This document shows, piece after piece, positions 39,185 to 51,094 of a stretch of DNA of 51,319 nucleotides. Below the pieces are notes generated by a model. The model saw only the letters and a program-made list of their open reading frames with translations, was not told the DNA's origin and searched no databases. The stretch's first letter is position 1, and each line of letters begins with the position of its first letter. Origin of the DNA: a virus. The DNA is taken from positions 1 through 51,319 of the IMG/VR virus record IMGVR_UViG_3300042914_002164; one strand, written 5' to 3'. The position numbers and the translations under genes are program-made.

Positions 39185-39648
39185 GAGTTGTTCTCCACAT
39201 AGAGCCACAAGACGACGGTCATGAACGCCGTTACACTCGTAAGCATCAGGAAGATCAGAAGACCGGAGATGATCATCTCCTTCACTTCGTGCTTGTGATG
39301 CTCGTGATCCGCCCGCTGCTTTCGAACCTGCGCCTCAATGCGCAGCAGTTCATCCCAAGCTGACTGCCCCATCGAGTACTGAACGAAAGTTCTCAACTCA
39401 TTCCGCTGCGCTTCCAACTGACGCTTGGCCGCGAAGATCTGGATCGCCTCTGCCTGAACGGAAGACGAAAACGTCTTGTACCAAGGAGGCTCGGCGTTCT
39501 TGCGCTCCAAGAACTCAATATCCGAGATGGCGCCAGCCCATGTGGCCAGCTGCCCTCCCATGTCCTGAAGCTCGCGGCCAAACTCAATGCCCTTCTTCAG
39601 GGCATTATAGGCGGCAGTTGCCGTGGCTATGATCGTTACGGGGTCCAT
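39181..39648 (-). CDS. Membrane-anchored coiled-coil protein of lysis cluster
   Basis: This 155-residue protein has ATAAYNALKKGIEFGRELQD, WYKTFSSSVQAEAIQIFAAK, a long charged helix (QLEAQRNELRTFVQYSMGQS, LLRIEAQVRKQRADHEHHKH) and a C-terminal membrane span (IISGLLIFLMLTSVTAFMTV). The family is widespread in marine phages near lysozyme and portal genes without a known role. Holin, Rz-like or virion membrane protein are possibilities. No clear ribosome binding site precedes the ATG at 39648; a hairpin does. Confidence 0.72.
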   Translation of the reverse strand: MDPVTIIATATAAYNALKKGIEFGRELQDMGGQLATWAGAISDIEFLERKNAEPPWYKTFSSSVQAEAIQIFAAKRQLEAQRNELRTFVQYSMGQSAWDELLRIEAQVRKQRADHEHHKHEVKEMIISGLLIFLMLTSVTAFMTVVLWLYVENNS

Positions 39649-39651
39649 AGC

Positions 39652-39669
39652 CGCATCTTAGCATAGATG
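39652..39669 (-). promoter_or_regulatory. Hairpin just upstream of start codon
   Basis: GCATCT and AGATGC form a 6-bp stem with a 6-nt loop three bases before the ATG at 39648, where the ribosome binding site should be. It has no T-run. It could hold down translation of the membrane protein; this is speculative. Confidence 0.3.
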
Positions 39670-39674
39670 CAGCG

Positions 39675-39878
39675 TCAGAACACTCCATCAAACCGCTGCG
39701 GACGCGCAATGCGGCTAAACGATGTAACCATACCACCCTGCGCCTTCTTCTGCGGGCGAGACTTGCCAGCCTTCGATAGCGCAATGGCAATCGCCTGCTT
39801 CTGAGGCTTGCCACGCTCCATCTCGGTGCGGATGTTCTCCGAGATGACCTTCTGAGACTTACCGGCTTTGAGGGGCAT
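39675..39878 (-). CDS. Small basic phage protein (DUF6496-like)
   Basis: This 67-residue protein has [20 protein letters not shown] and [18 protein letters not shown]. The signature belongs to a small family common in phages that I remember as DUF6496 (number from memory). The C-terminus has [11 protein letters not shown], related to the GG-h-V motif in other small proteins here. It overlaps the portal end by 20 nt. Function unknown. Confidence 0.75.
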   Translation of the reverse strand: MPLKAGKSQKVISENIRTEMERGKPQKQAIAIALSKAGKSRPQKKAQGGMVTSFSRIARPQRFDGVF

Positions 39879-42353
39879 TTCTGGGCCTCATCATCATGTT
39901 TTGCCGCTGCACCGATATCCGCTCCCGGTTCACGGCATTCCGGTCGTCGGCAATCTGTTCCTGGCTGTTGATACGAGCTGCATCCGTAGCCGCCTGCTGC
40001 TGCAGTTTCGCAGCATCAAGCATCAGTTTCGCCTGACTGTTCTGCATGTCAGACTGGTCTTTCTGCTGCTTCAGGGCCAGTTCCTGCATGCGGATCTGAA
40101 CAAGCGGGTCGGACATCGGATCTTGGCCCTGCCCAACGAGCCCCTCGATCACCGTAGCCATCAGATCGACTTCACGCTGCGCAACCAACTTCTCGACCTC
40201 TTCCGGGCGCTGCAGTTGCTGCTGGACCTGCATCACACGCATCTGAGCCTCGCGAGGATCCACAGTCCCCGCCTGAGCCATCTGGATCGCCTGCTGCATG
40301 AGGCCTTGGATCTCCTCGATGACCATGCGACGGGCTTTCTGTGACACATGCTCCATGAGATGCGCGTACAAGACGCCCATGACAGCCGGTGACGTCATCA
40401 CCAGCGGCACCTTCATGAACATCTGGTGTATCACGATGTGAGCGTCGTGGTCCTGATCCGGGAATGTCTGCAGCAGTTCGCCCATCAGGGCCCGTGCGTT
40501 TTCCACAGCAGGGTCAAGCGGCTGCGGTTGCGGCGGCGGAGGCAGCAACTCGTCGATGTTCTGGACCTCAAGAGCCTGATACATGCGGCGATATGCCGCA
40601 TATAGGTTGTGCATCTGCGGATTCGACTGCGCCAGTTGCAGTTGCGTCTGAGCCAGAGTGACCCGCTGGGCCATCGAGAAGATGTTCGGGTCGCTGACAG
40701 GAACGACGTCAATCCTGTCATCAAAATCCGTTGCCTTCACTGCTCTAGCAGCACCAGACACGTCGTAAGGATACTCTGGAGGCAGATTCTCAGCAAAAAT
40801 CCGCGCCAGAATGCGGAACTCGGTCTTCTGGGCGTAGTGCAGCCGCTTGTGGATCGCGGACATGACCTTCATGCCGCGCTCAAGCAGCGCAACCGTGGTT
40901 CCGACCGGCATCTCTTGGTTGATGTTGCTTGTCTGCTCGTCCGCAAGCGACACAAACCGGCGACCACCCTCGACCAGCGCCCCAAGCAGCTGGGCAAGCG
41001 TCGGAGACGGCTCCTTGTACGGCAACGGCATCAGGGAGTTGCGAAGGTCGCCGCCTGGAGCGTCAATGTCGCGCCATTCCCCAGGCTGTAGCGGCTTGTC
41101 GTTGTCGCGAAGACGCAGACCCTTTGCCTTGAAGCCCGCCGGAAGGTTGGCCAGCGTTCCCGCGTCAATCAACTGGCGCAGAATGCTCGTGGCAGCACGG
41201 CCAAGCCCGCCGATCATGTGGATCAGGCCAAAGCCATAGAACCCAAGACCCGGCAGGAACTTGAAATGCACGAAGTACTGCTTCTTCCGTGCCAGATCCT
41301 TGCCTTCAGCGAAGTTCCGACGAATCGACAGGATCTGCCCTGACCCCTGATCAAGGGTCACGATGTACGGCAGTTGAATCCCAGTCGGCTCGCCGTCCGG
41401 ACCTTTGTCCTCGAACCCCTCAAGGTCGAGGTCGACGTGCATTTCCAGCAGCGTGTAGGTGTCATCGACAAACGTCTTCGTCGTGCCTTGGATCTCGTCG
41501 ACCTTCTGACGAACCTCGTCGACTTCAAGGTCCTGACGGATCAGTTCGACGTCGCGATACATGCCTGCGACCTGCATTTTGCGGATCGCGTTGTAGTCCA
41601 TGCGCAGCACATGCGTCGCACGCGGCGTCGTCTGCAGATGCGTTGCCGTGTACGGGACCACGAGATCCTGCGCAGGGACGAACATCGACACCGCCTGCTG
41701 CCGAGCCGTGTCGTAGTAGACCTTCTTGAAGGTCGAACCGGACAGCGGCAGATAGAACAGCAGCTGGTCCATGTCCGGATCGTAGTCCTCCATGACCTCC
41801 GTGATCTGGTAGTTCATGAAGTCCTTGACGCGCGTAGCCTGCTCCTCACGCTGCGCGTCTGCCACACCAAGAACCCGCGTCTTTACAGGGCCACCGGCAG
41901 GCAGCAGTTCCTTGTACGCCTGAGCCTGAAACTGAACGACGCTCTCGGCAATCAGCGGATGCGTGACGCCAGACGCCTTCTGAAACGGCTCTGTCCGCTC
42001 CTCGTATTTGATGCCCAGCTGGTCGAGACCCTTGGTGTAGGACTCTTCCCACTCCTGCCGAGACTGCAGGTCATCGTCAAAGGCCGCGCGCAGTTGCGTC
42101 GAAAGTTCCGACAGGTACCCATCGTCCAGGTACTCTGCAAGGTTGGCGTCATGCTCGATCAGCGCCTCTCCAAGTTGCTGATCCATGCCAGACTCAGCCA
42201 GAGCCTGAATGATCGCACTGCCGTCCGCGCCCTGAAAGATCTCAGCGCCCCCAGCAAAGTCCTCAGGCTGCGGAAGATCAACCATCTCGCCCTGAGGCGC
42301 AGGCATCATGCCTTGATCGACCAGAGAACCCATCGAACGCGGAGGGATCGCCA

Positions 42354-42354
<1 letters not shown>
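39859..42354 (-). CDS. Portal protein (podovirus type)
   Basis: This 831-residue protein has the portal core: [91 protein letters not shown] Gln-rich C-terminal helix bundle ([36 protein letters not shown]) resembles the long barrel of P22-like portals. Twelve copies should form the packaging and ejection vertex. It follows terminase with a TGATG overlap. Length is normal for large podoviral portals. Confidence 0.92.
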
Positions 42355-46582
<4,228 letters not shown>

Positions 46583-46607
46583 CTATACTACACCAAGAGC
46601 GCCACGA

Positions 46608-47252
46608 CTAGCGACGAGGCATCGGTATCGGAATGCCCGCCGCCTGCATCCGCTCCGCCGCCGTCAACACAGGCCGCGCAGACGGTATCGGAATGCCCTG
46701 ACCCTTCGGTTCACGGACCACGGGCCTCGGAGGCGGAACCATGAGCCCGCCAATCCCACCCTCCGCAACCGCCTGCCGTATCGCCTCGTTCCTCTGACTC
46801 GCCAGCGGCATCGGAACCGAGGTCCGAGTTCCAAGGTTCGCGGGCCGAGGCGGCGGAGCCTCCACCTCCAGAATGCTCTTCACATACTGCAGCGTCTCGT
46901 CAATCTGCGGAACCCCGCCCGCCCTCTCAACCGTCCCAGGACCCGCATTGTACGCCGCCAACGCCAGACGATAGTCGCCGTCAAACTTGTCCAGCATCGC
47001 CTTCAAGTACTCAGCCCCAAACCGCAGGCTCTCAACAGGATCATACCGATCCTCAAGCGGCTTGACCCCGTACCCAGGATCCCGCGCCGTCTCCGACATC
47101 ACCTGCGCCAAACCCGTCGCACCAGACCGCTCGTTCCGCGCACGAGGGTTGAACCCACTCTCCTGCTGAATCATCCGACGGAAAATGTACGGATCAACAC
47201 CGTACCGCTCCGCCATCCGATCCGCCAAGGAGTAGAGGTCACGATCTTTCAT
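46608..47252 (-). CDS. Lytic transglycosylase (SLT domain)
   Basis: This 214-residue protein has the SLT fold in residues of about 5-130: FRRMIQQESGFNPRARNERS with the catalytic Glu, GATGLAQVM and LALAAYNAGPGTVERAGG. A Pro/Arg-rich tail (PPPRPANLGTRTSVPMPL) follows. It cleaves peptidoglycan and has no signal peptide, so it is probably carried in the virion to open the cell wall during DNA entry rather than for lysis. It is separate from the internal virion proteins, unlike T7 gp16. The previous gene ends 1 nt before the ATG. Confidence 0.9.
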   Translation of the reverse strand: MKDRDLYSLADRMAERYGVDPYIFRRMIQQESGFNPRARNERSGATGLAQVMSETARDPGYGVKPLEDRYDPVESLRFGAEYLKAMLDKFDGDYRLALAAYNAGPGTVERAGGVPQIDETLQYVKSILEVEAPPPRPANLGTRTSVPMPLASQRNEAIRQAVAEGGIGGLMVPPPRPVVREPKGQGIPIPSARPVLTAAERMQAAGIPIPMPRR

Positions 47253-47253
47253 C

Positions 47254-48033
47254 TCAGCCCCCGAATAATGAACCTATGCCACGCATCACACGATCCATGA
47301 ACCCAGGTTCTTGAAACTCGGCCCTCGGAGGCTCCCCACGCTGCCGCAAAACCCCCTGCGCAGCCTCCATCACACCACTCTGGACAGGGTAATACGACCG
47401 AGCCAACCGCCCAACACCATCACTCGTCCAGTCTCTAAACTCCTCGATCCTCCGCGGCGAGGCCTCGTCCAGCGTATCCGCCATCGTCGGAAACCGCTCA
47501 CTGTCCGGAATCCGCGCAGAAGGATCGTCAAAGTACTCGACAACCTGCTCCTCGTTCATCCGGCTCCGCTCAACGCCAGAGCCGTAACTGCGAAGAGACT
47601 CCAAGACCCACGGCTCAAACAGGTCCTCAAACAACTTCGGGTTGTCCAAGAACTCTTTGTGCAACTTCTGCACACCACGGTGACGGTACTCATGCGCCAT
47701 CACGTCAGGCGAGGACAGAAAATCAGGCGACACATAAACCGTGTCCGGGCGCATGTCCGGATCCTGATCGCCAAAATAGAAAAACGCCGTGTCCGTCCGA
47801 TCCCTCGGGCCGTAAACCCGGAACGCCTCAGGATCATACCCCATCCGGCCCAGCGGATCTCGGCTCAACACAGGGTCAAGGAACAACCGGAAGTCCACGT
47901 CCCCCAATTGCTCAGACGCCGTCCTGCCCGAACGATCCGACCATCCCTGCGCCAACCGCCCATGCGCAGTACGCGCACGCTCCGCCGCCGGTACCGGCCT
48001 CGGCGGCGGTACAGGGATTGGCTGTCTCGCCAT
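47254..48033 (-). CDS. Predicted zinc metallopeptidase-like protein (HEYRH)
   Basis: This 259-residue protein has a Pro-rich N-terminus (PIPVPPPRPVPAAERARTAH). Its central motif PDVMAHEYRHRGVQKLHKEF carries HExxH, the zinc-binding signature of zincins, and an acidic stretch follows (MNEEQVVEYFDD) that could give the third ligand. No signal peptide is visible. Its Pro-rich start is like the tail of the neighbouring transglycosylase. Roles in virion entry or protein processing are possible; the motif is short and could be chance. TGATG overlaps the upstream stop. Confidence 0.65.
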   Translation of the reverse strand: MARQPIPVPPPRPVPAAERARTAHGRLAQGWSDRSGRTASEQLGDVDFRLFLDPVLSRDPLGRMGYDPEAFRVYGPRDRTDTAFFYFGDQDPDMRPDTVYVSPDFLSSPDVMAHEYRHRGVQKLHKEFLDNPKLFEDLFEPWVLESLRSYGSGVERSRMNEEQVVEYFDDPSARIPDSERFPTMADTLDEASPRRIEEFRDWTSDGVGRLARSYYPVQSGVMEAAQGVLRQRGEPPRAEFQEPGFMDRVMRGIGSLFGG

Positions 48034-48236
48034 CAGAACGTGCCCCGGAAGCCCTTGCCCGTAAGCTGCTGCTTGCCTCCCGTCGGCATCCCAACACCCT
48101 TCGTGCCAGGATAATCCAGCATCGCTACCTTGGCGTCATAGTCCACCATGCCGCCCTTGGCATAGCCGTTGTCGTCGTCCTCACGCTCCATCTCGCGACG
48201 ACGCATGCGCTTCTGCTTCATCATCATCCCAGGCAT
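48033..48236 (-). CDS. Small Met/Arg-rich protein with GYAKGGMV motif
   Basis: This 67-residue protein has a Met/Lys/Arg-rich N-terminus, REMEREDDDNGYAKGGMVDY and a Gly/Lys tail. AGGAGG lies only 2 nt before the ATG at 48239 and 5 nt before the next ATG at 48236, so the second is preferred. GYAKGGxV also occurs in the small protein at 30196. Function unknown. Confidence 0.6.
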   Translation of the reverse strand: MPGMMMKQKRMRRREMEREDDDNGYAKGGMVDYDAKVAMLDYPGTKGVGMPTGGKQQLTGKGFRGTF

Positions 48237-48251
48237 CATACCCTCCTAGGG

Positions 48252-48268
48252 CCAAGGTCCACGGTCCT
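48252..48268. repeat. Intergenic repeat copy A (inverted relative to copy B)
   Basis: CCAAGGTCCACGGTCCT is the reverse complement, with one mismatch, of 48790-48806. The two copies flank the PD-(D/E)XK-like gene as inverted repeats. The core GGTCCACGGTCCTCG (48256-48270) also appears at 51095-51109 with one change. Confidence 0.7.
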
Positions 48269-48281
48269 CGATACTATACCC

Positions 48282-48647
48282 TCAATAGAAGAACCTCGCA
48301 ATCGACTCCCGCATCCCACCATCCGTAAACAACGAAGCACGAATGTTCTTCCTCCGACCTATCGCACCGTCAAACAACATCAACCCAATATCCAACGCAA
48401 CCAACCCATAAACGTCCGGACGCAACGCACCACCACGATCATAAAACTCATACCTCGGAGCATGATGCTCAGGATCCACACGCGCACGACTCGCCGTCTT
48501 TACCTGTACACTCACTAACCTCCCACTCACCGTCCGACACCACAAATCATGACCACTCAAATCCACACGAACAACACGAACACCGCAAGCCTCCAAAGCC
48601 TGCGCCACAAAGTACTCCCCAGCACGGGCCACACTCTCATTGTCCAT
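48282..48647 (-). CDS. Putative PD-(D/E)XK nuclease-like protein
   Basis: This 121-residue protein has ARAGEYFVAQALEACGVRVV, then VDLSGHDLWC (Asp as metal ligand) and RLVSVQVKTASR (QVK as the E/Q-x-K motif). This resembles small PD-(D/E)XK nucleases such as Holliday junction resolvase-like and group I intron proteins. Codon use is T/G-rich and unlike the neighbours. An ATG at 48647 is chosen; a frame from 48716 adds a hydrophobic leader that probably comes from the T-rich promoter region. No good ribosome binding site is seen. It is flanked by inverted 17-bp repeats. Confidence 0.65.
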   Translation of the reverse strand: MDNESVARAGEYFVAQALEACGVRVVRVDLSGHDLWCRTVSGRLVSVQVKTASRARVDPEHHAPRYEFYDRGGALRPDVYGLVALDIGLMLFDGAIGRRKNIRASLFTDGGMRESIARFFY

Positions 48648-48789
48648 AACCAAACCCAATACCACAATAAACATCACAAAAACAACACAGGCCCGTAGCG
48701 CGGGGAGGCGCACCACGGGCCCGGAGTCAACATAGACTCTACACCAACGTCAGGGGGAGCAAACGCGGTGGTGAAGGGGAGAATAACAT

Positions 48790-48806
48790 AGGACCGTGGA
48801 TCTTGG
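48790..48806. repeat. Intergenic repeat copy B
   Basis: AGGACCGTGGATCTTGG matches the reverse complement of copy A at 16 of 17 positions. It lies upstream of the late block, next to a candidate -10 element, so it may be an operator. Confidence 0.7.
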
Positions 48807-48900
48807 AACTTGGATGTTGTTGGTTGTTCAAAGTCCACAAGTCCAATGAAATTAGGCCCGATATTTTTTGCGCTTCAATGTTCATCCGTCACAATCCTAC

Positions 48901-48926
48901 AAAAAGGCCCCCCGAAAAGGGGGGCC
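48901..48926 (-). terminator. Strong intrinsic terminator for leftward accessory genes
   Basis: On the - strand GGCCCCCC and GGGGGGCC form an 8-bp stem around a small TTTTC loop, followed by five T. It stops leftward transcripts from the two small genes at 49018-49596 before the late block, which makes the late block a separate unit. Confidence 0.88.
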
Positions 48927-48975
48927 CCGGCCCCCGGCCCCCGTCTCTTGTGCCGACCGACCGTCGGCCCAGTAA

Positions 48976-48996
48976 CCCCAGCCCGACGGGCTGGGG
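48976..48996 (-). terminator. GC-rich hairpin after small gene
   Basis: CCCCAGCCC and GGGCTGGGG form a perfect 9-bp stem with a 3-nt loop, 22 nt after the stop of the gene ending at 49018 (- strand). No T-run follows, but a T-run terminator lies 50 nt further on. It may stabilise the mRNA 3' end. Confidence 0.5.
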
Positions 48997-49017
48997 CTGG
49001 GCGCGAGGCGCGATGTG

Positions 49018-49320
49018 CTACATGATCCACGCGAAGGTGCGAACGGTCGTGACTCGCTTGTGCGCGTCGAAGGCCTCGCGACCGTGAAGGGCGACATACT
49101 CGGCCTTGTTCGGGGGCGTCTCGCGCTGGGTGAGCGAGTAGGTTGCGACGCCCTCGGCGACAGCGTCGGCTTTGGCCTTGTCGAGCGCGTCGGTCGCGTG
49201 CTTGACGAGGCGTTGCAGCGCGTCAATCTCGGCGCGAAGAACGGTCGCGAGGTTCGCGTTATCGTGCATCGCGTCGACAGTCTCGGCGGCGATATAAGCT
49301 CGTATCACGGGTGCAAGCAT
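49018..49320 (-). CDS. Small helical hypothetical protein
   Basis: This 100-residue protein is mostly helical: ETVDAMHDNANLATVLRAEI, LQRLVKHATDALDKAKADAV, then YSLTQRETPPNKAEYVALHG. GAGGAA precedes the ATG. It is the second gene of a short leftward unit and is followed by hairpins. No family recognised. As an accessory gene next to a regulated promoter it could act early against the host. Confidence 0.65.
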   Translation of the reverse strand: MLAPVIRAYIAAETVDAMHDNANLATVLRAEIDALQRLVKHATDALDKAKADAVAEGVATYSLTQRETPPNKAEYVALHGREAFDAHKRVTTVRTFAWIM

Positions 49321-49342
49321 TGTCTGGGTTCCTCTGGGTGGA

Positions 49343-49364
49343 GCCCCCGCCTTGCGACGGGGGC
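49343..49364 (-). terminator. GC-rich hairpin between accessory genes
   Basis: On the - strand GCCCCCG and CGGGGGC form a 7-bp stem around the loop TCGCAAGG, just after the stop of the gene ending at 49372. The same loop with a different stem occurs at 50109-50128 after another small gene. No T-run is present. Confidence 0.5.
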
Positions 49365-49371
49365 GGTTGCG

Positions 49372-49596
49372 TTACTTGTCGCGATTGAGCTCATAGGTGA
49401 AAGCGCTATGGGCGCGTTCCATCGCCTCTTTGCGGATGGCGCCGAGGCGCTCAGCAAGCGTGCTCGCGGCATACTTGCGTTCGAAGCACTCGGCATTCTT
49501 TGCAAGCTCGGCGAATGCCTTAAGATCGGCAAGATCCTGCAGTGTGACAGCAACCACCACCGGCATATGTTCCTCGCTCGCGTAACGGATTTCCAT
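49372..49596 (-). CDS. Small hypothetical protein under mirrored promoter
   Basis: This 74-residue helical protein has MPVVVAVTLQDLADLKAFAE and LAERLGAIRKEAMERAHSAF. Its leader TATAGGAGAACAGAACA is identical to that of the divergent gene at 49788 and contains AGGAG. Function unknown; a small regulatory or host-directed protein is likely from its place under an operator-controlled promoter. Confidence 0.68.
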   Translation of the reverse strand: MEIRYASEEHMPVVVAVTLQDLADLKAFAELAKNAECFERKYAASTLAERLGAIRKEAMERAHSAFTYELNRDK

Positions 49597-49787
49597 TGTT
49601 CTGTTCTCCTATAAGGGCGCCGCGCCAATCGCGACCGCCTGCATCCTTCCTAAAGGAAGGCCTCGGGGGTGTCAACAACAAAGTCACAAGCGGCTTGCAT
49701 TTTTCTTGTTGACTCTGGGCGCGGCCTTCCGGTAGGAAGGGGGCAGGCGGTAGCATGGTGCGAGCGCCACTATAGGAGAACAGAACA
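49597..49787. promoter_or_regulatory. Mirror-image divergent promoter pair with operators
   Basis: Two inverted copies of a roughly 80-bp unit face outwards. Each has TTGTTGAC (left 49671-49678 on the - strand, right 49706-49713), a palindrome CCTTCCnnnnGGAAGG (49645-49660 and 49725-49740), GCAGGCGGT and an identical 17-nt leader TATAGGAGAACAGAACA up to the ATG. With TTGAC as -35, TAGGAA at 17-18 bp falls inside the palindrome, so a bound repressor would block initiation both ways. The regulator is not identified. Confidence 0.75.
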
Positions 49788-50096
49788 ATGCCGAATCCGT
49801 TCGGAAAATCCCGCCCCGTCGACAAACCCCATGCGATCTATCGCGCAGGCGACATGGTGTGGCACGTCCTGAAAACCTATCAAATGCCGGAGCGCGAGCG
49901 CGAGAACCGGTTCGCAAGGTGGTTCGTTGCCGCGAAGAGCCCCATGACGTGGGGCGCGTTCGAAATGGGCGATACATACGCGCGCGAGGTGACCGGATAC
50001 GGTCGCCTTGTCGCGGCCGATGCGGCATGGCGCGAGGCCTATGGGCGCAGCGACATCCCGTCGGTCGCCGACTACCTCGCGACGCGCGAGGCCTGA
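49788..50096 (+). CDS. Small hypothetical protein, divergent accessory gene
   Basis: This 102-residue protein has YRAGDMVWHVLKTYQMPERE, RENRFARWFVAAKSPMTWGA and MGDTYAREVTGYGRLVAADA. It is rich in Arg, Trp and Tyr, with no known family. The start is set by AGGAG in the leader shared with the gene at 49372. A hairpin follows the stop. Co-regulation with its leftward partner is strongly suggested by the mirrored promoters. Confidence 0.7.
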   Translation: MPNPFGKSRPVDKPHAIYRAGDMVWHVLKTYQMPERERENRFARWFVAAKSPMTWGAFEMGDTYAREVTGYGRLVAADAAWREAYGRSDIPSVADYLATREA

Positions 50097-50108
50097 CGCG
50101 CCGGTGCG

Positions 50109-50128
50109 CGGCCCTCGCAAGGGGGCCG
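50109..50128 (+). terminator. GC-rich hairpin after accessory gene
   Basis: CGGCCC and GGGCCG form a 6-bp stem around the loop TCGCAAGG, 13 nt after the stop at 50096. The loop equals that of the hairpin at 49343-49364 although the stems differ. No T-run follows. The 100 bp beyond hold degenerate CCAGGACC and CCCCGAC repeats and no gene. Confidence 0.5.
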
Positions 50129-50249
50129 TCATCCCGCGTGCCAGAGACCAGGACCGCGACGCCTGGCGCCCAGGCCCCAGGACCGCCCAGCCCAGCACCT
50201 TGAACCTAGACCGGCCGGGCCCCGACCCCGACCCCGACAAACAATCCAC

Positions 50250-50279
50250 TTGTGCCCGACTTGTGGACTATGCTATCAT
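50250..50279 (+). promoter_or_regulatory. Sigma70-like promoter with extended -10
   Basis: TTGTGC (50250-50255) and TATCAT (50274-50279) are 18 bp apart, with TGC directly before the -10, an extended -10 element. It lies 43 nt before the ATG at 50323, so the following gene is probably read early by host RNA polymerase. Confidence 0.65.
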
Positions 50280-50322
50280 GCAAGCGGGCAATCCTGCCCG
50301 ATCCATTAGACGAGGATAGACC

Positions 50323-51018
50323 ATGCGAGGCATCATCTATCAGGGCCCGAGCCTATACGACGGCGCGCCGATTGTCGTGATCGCGACCTATTCTGACCGC
50401 AACACAAAGACGGGCGCCGTTGTGCAGACATACATCCTGCGCGCCGACATGAACCCGCTTGAAGCCAGCAAAACCGGCGACGATGTATCAATCTGCGGCA
50501 CCTGCCCGCATCGCGGCACACCGACGTCGGACCCCGCGCGAAAGCAGGCGAAGGGTCGGACCTGCTATGTCAACCTCGGGCAGGGCGTGCTTATAACGTG
50601 GCGGTCCTATCAGCGGGGCGTTTATCCCGACGCGCAATCGCCAGAGGCACGGCGCGCAATCGGACGCGGCAATGTCGTTCGCATTGGCACCTATGGCGAC
50701 CCTGCGGCCGTGCCCGCGCATGTTTGGGAAGAGCTTCTAGCAGAAGCGGCCGCGCATACGGCGTACACTCACGCGTCGGGCTGGCGCCCCGATCTCGCGA
50801 TGCAATCGGCCGATACTCTCGAGCAAGCGCAAGCGCACTGGCAAGCCGGACGCCGCACATTCCGCGTGCTCGTCGACCTTGGCGACATCGACCCGTCGCG
50901 CGAGGTCCTATGTCCGGCCAGCAAAGAGGCCGGCCGCCGCACAACATGCGCCGCGTGCAAGCTCTGCGCGGGAACCGCGACCCGCTCGCCAAAATCCGTC
51001 GCAATCGTCATGCACTAG
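50323..51018 (+). CDS. Conserved Cys-rich phage protein (DUF7227-like)
   Basis: This 231-residue protein begins with YDGAPIVVIATYSDRNTKTG and YILRADMNPLEASKTGDD. The conserved block SICGTCPHRG then RTCYVNLGQG, WRSYQRGVYP follows, and the C-terminus has VLCPASKEAGRRTTCAACKLC. The cysteines (C-x2-C-P-H, a single C, then a C-terminal cluster C-x2-C-x2-C) suggest zinc or Fe-S binding. The family is widespread in phages and plasmid-like elements and I remember it as DUF7227 (number from memory). Function unknown; a role near a replication origin is possible because iterated repeats lie on both sides. Confidence 0.8.
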   Translation: MRGIIYQGPSLYDGAPIVVIATYSDRNTKTGAVVQTYILRADMNPLEASKTGDDVSICGTCPHRGTPTSDPARKQAKGRTCYVNLGQGVLITWRSYQRGVYPDAQSPEARRAIGRGNVVRIGTYGDPAAVPAHVWEELLAEAAAHTAYTHASGWRPDLAMQSADTLEQAQAHWQAGRRTFRVLVDLGDIDPSREVLCPASKEAGRRTTCAACKLCAGTATRSPKSVAIVMH

Positions 51019-51025
51019 CGCGACA

Positions 51026-51048
51026 GGGGCGCCCGATCAGGGCGCCCC
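51026..51048 (+). terminator. Strong GC hairpin after Cys-rich gene
   Basis: GGGGCGCCC and GGGCGCCCC form a perfect 9-bp stem around GATCA, 8 nt after the stop. No T-run follows. It is the fourth such hairpin behind an accessory gene and may be a transcript 3' end. Confidence 0.55.
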
Positions 51049-51094
51049 ACCGCCCGCGACCGGCGCGCCCAAGTCGTTCGCAACCTCGGGCCCC

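Larger units (their letters stand above)
48648..49017. other. Intergenic control region before late block
   Basis: No gene is seen in these 370 bp. The region holds a GC-rich inverted repeat at about 48691-48720 (GGCCCGT/ACGGGCC), repeat copy B (48790-48806), an AT-rich patch near 48860 and two hairpins at 48901-48996. A leftward promoter for the late genes is expected here. The best candidate is an extended -10 TGTTATTCT (- strand) near 48780-48790 with a poor -35, so it is uncertain. ACTTGTGGACT (- strand, near 48830) repeats the sequence in the promoter at 50260. Confidence 0.5.

Noticed and set aside
48648-48716. Hydrophobic N-terminal extension of the nuclease-like gene
   Set aside because: The apparent membrane segment comes from a T-rich leader with a GC inverted repeat; the ATG at 48647 fits the domain start better, though the ribosome binding site is poor for both.
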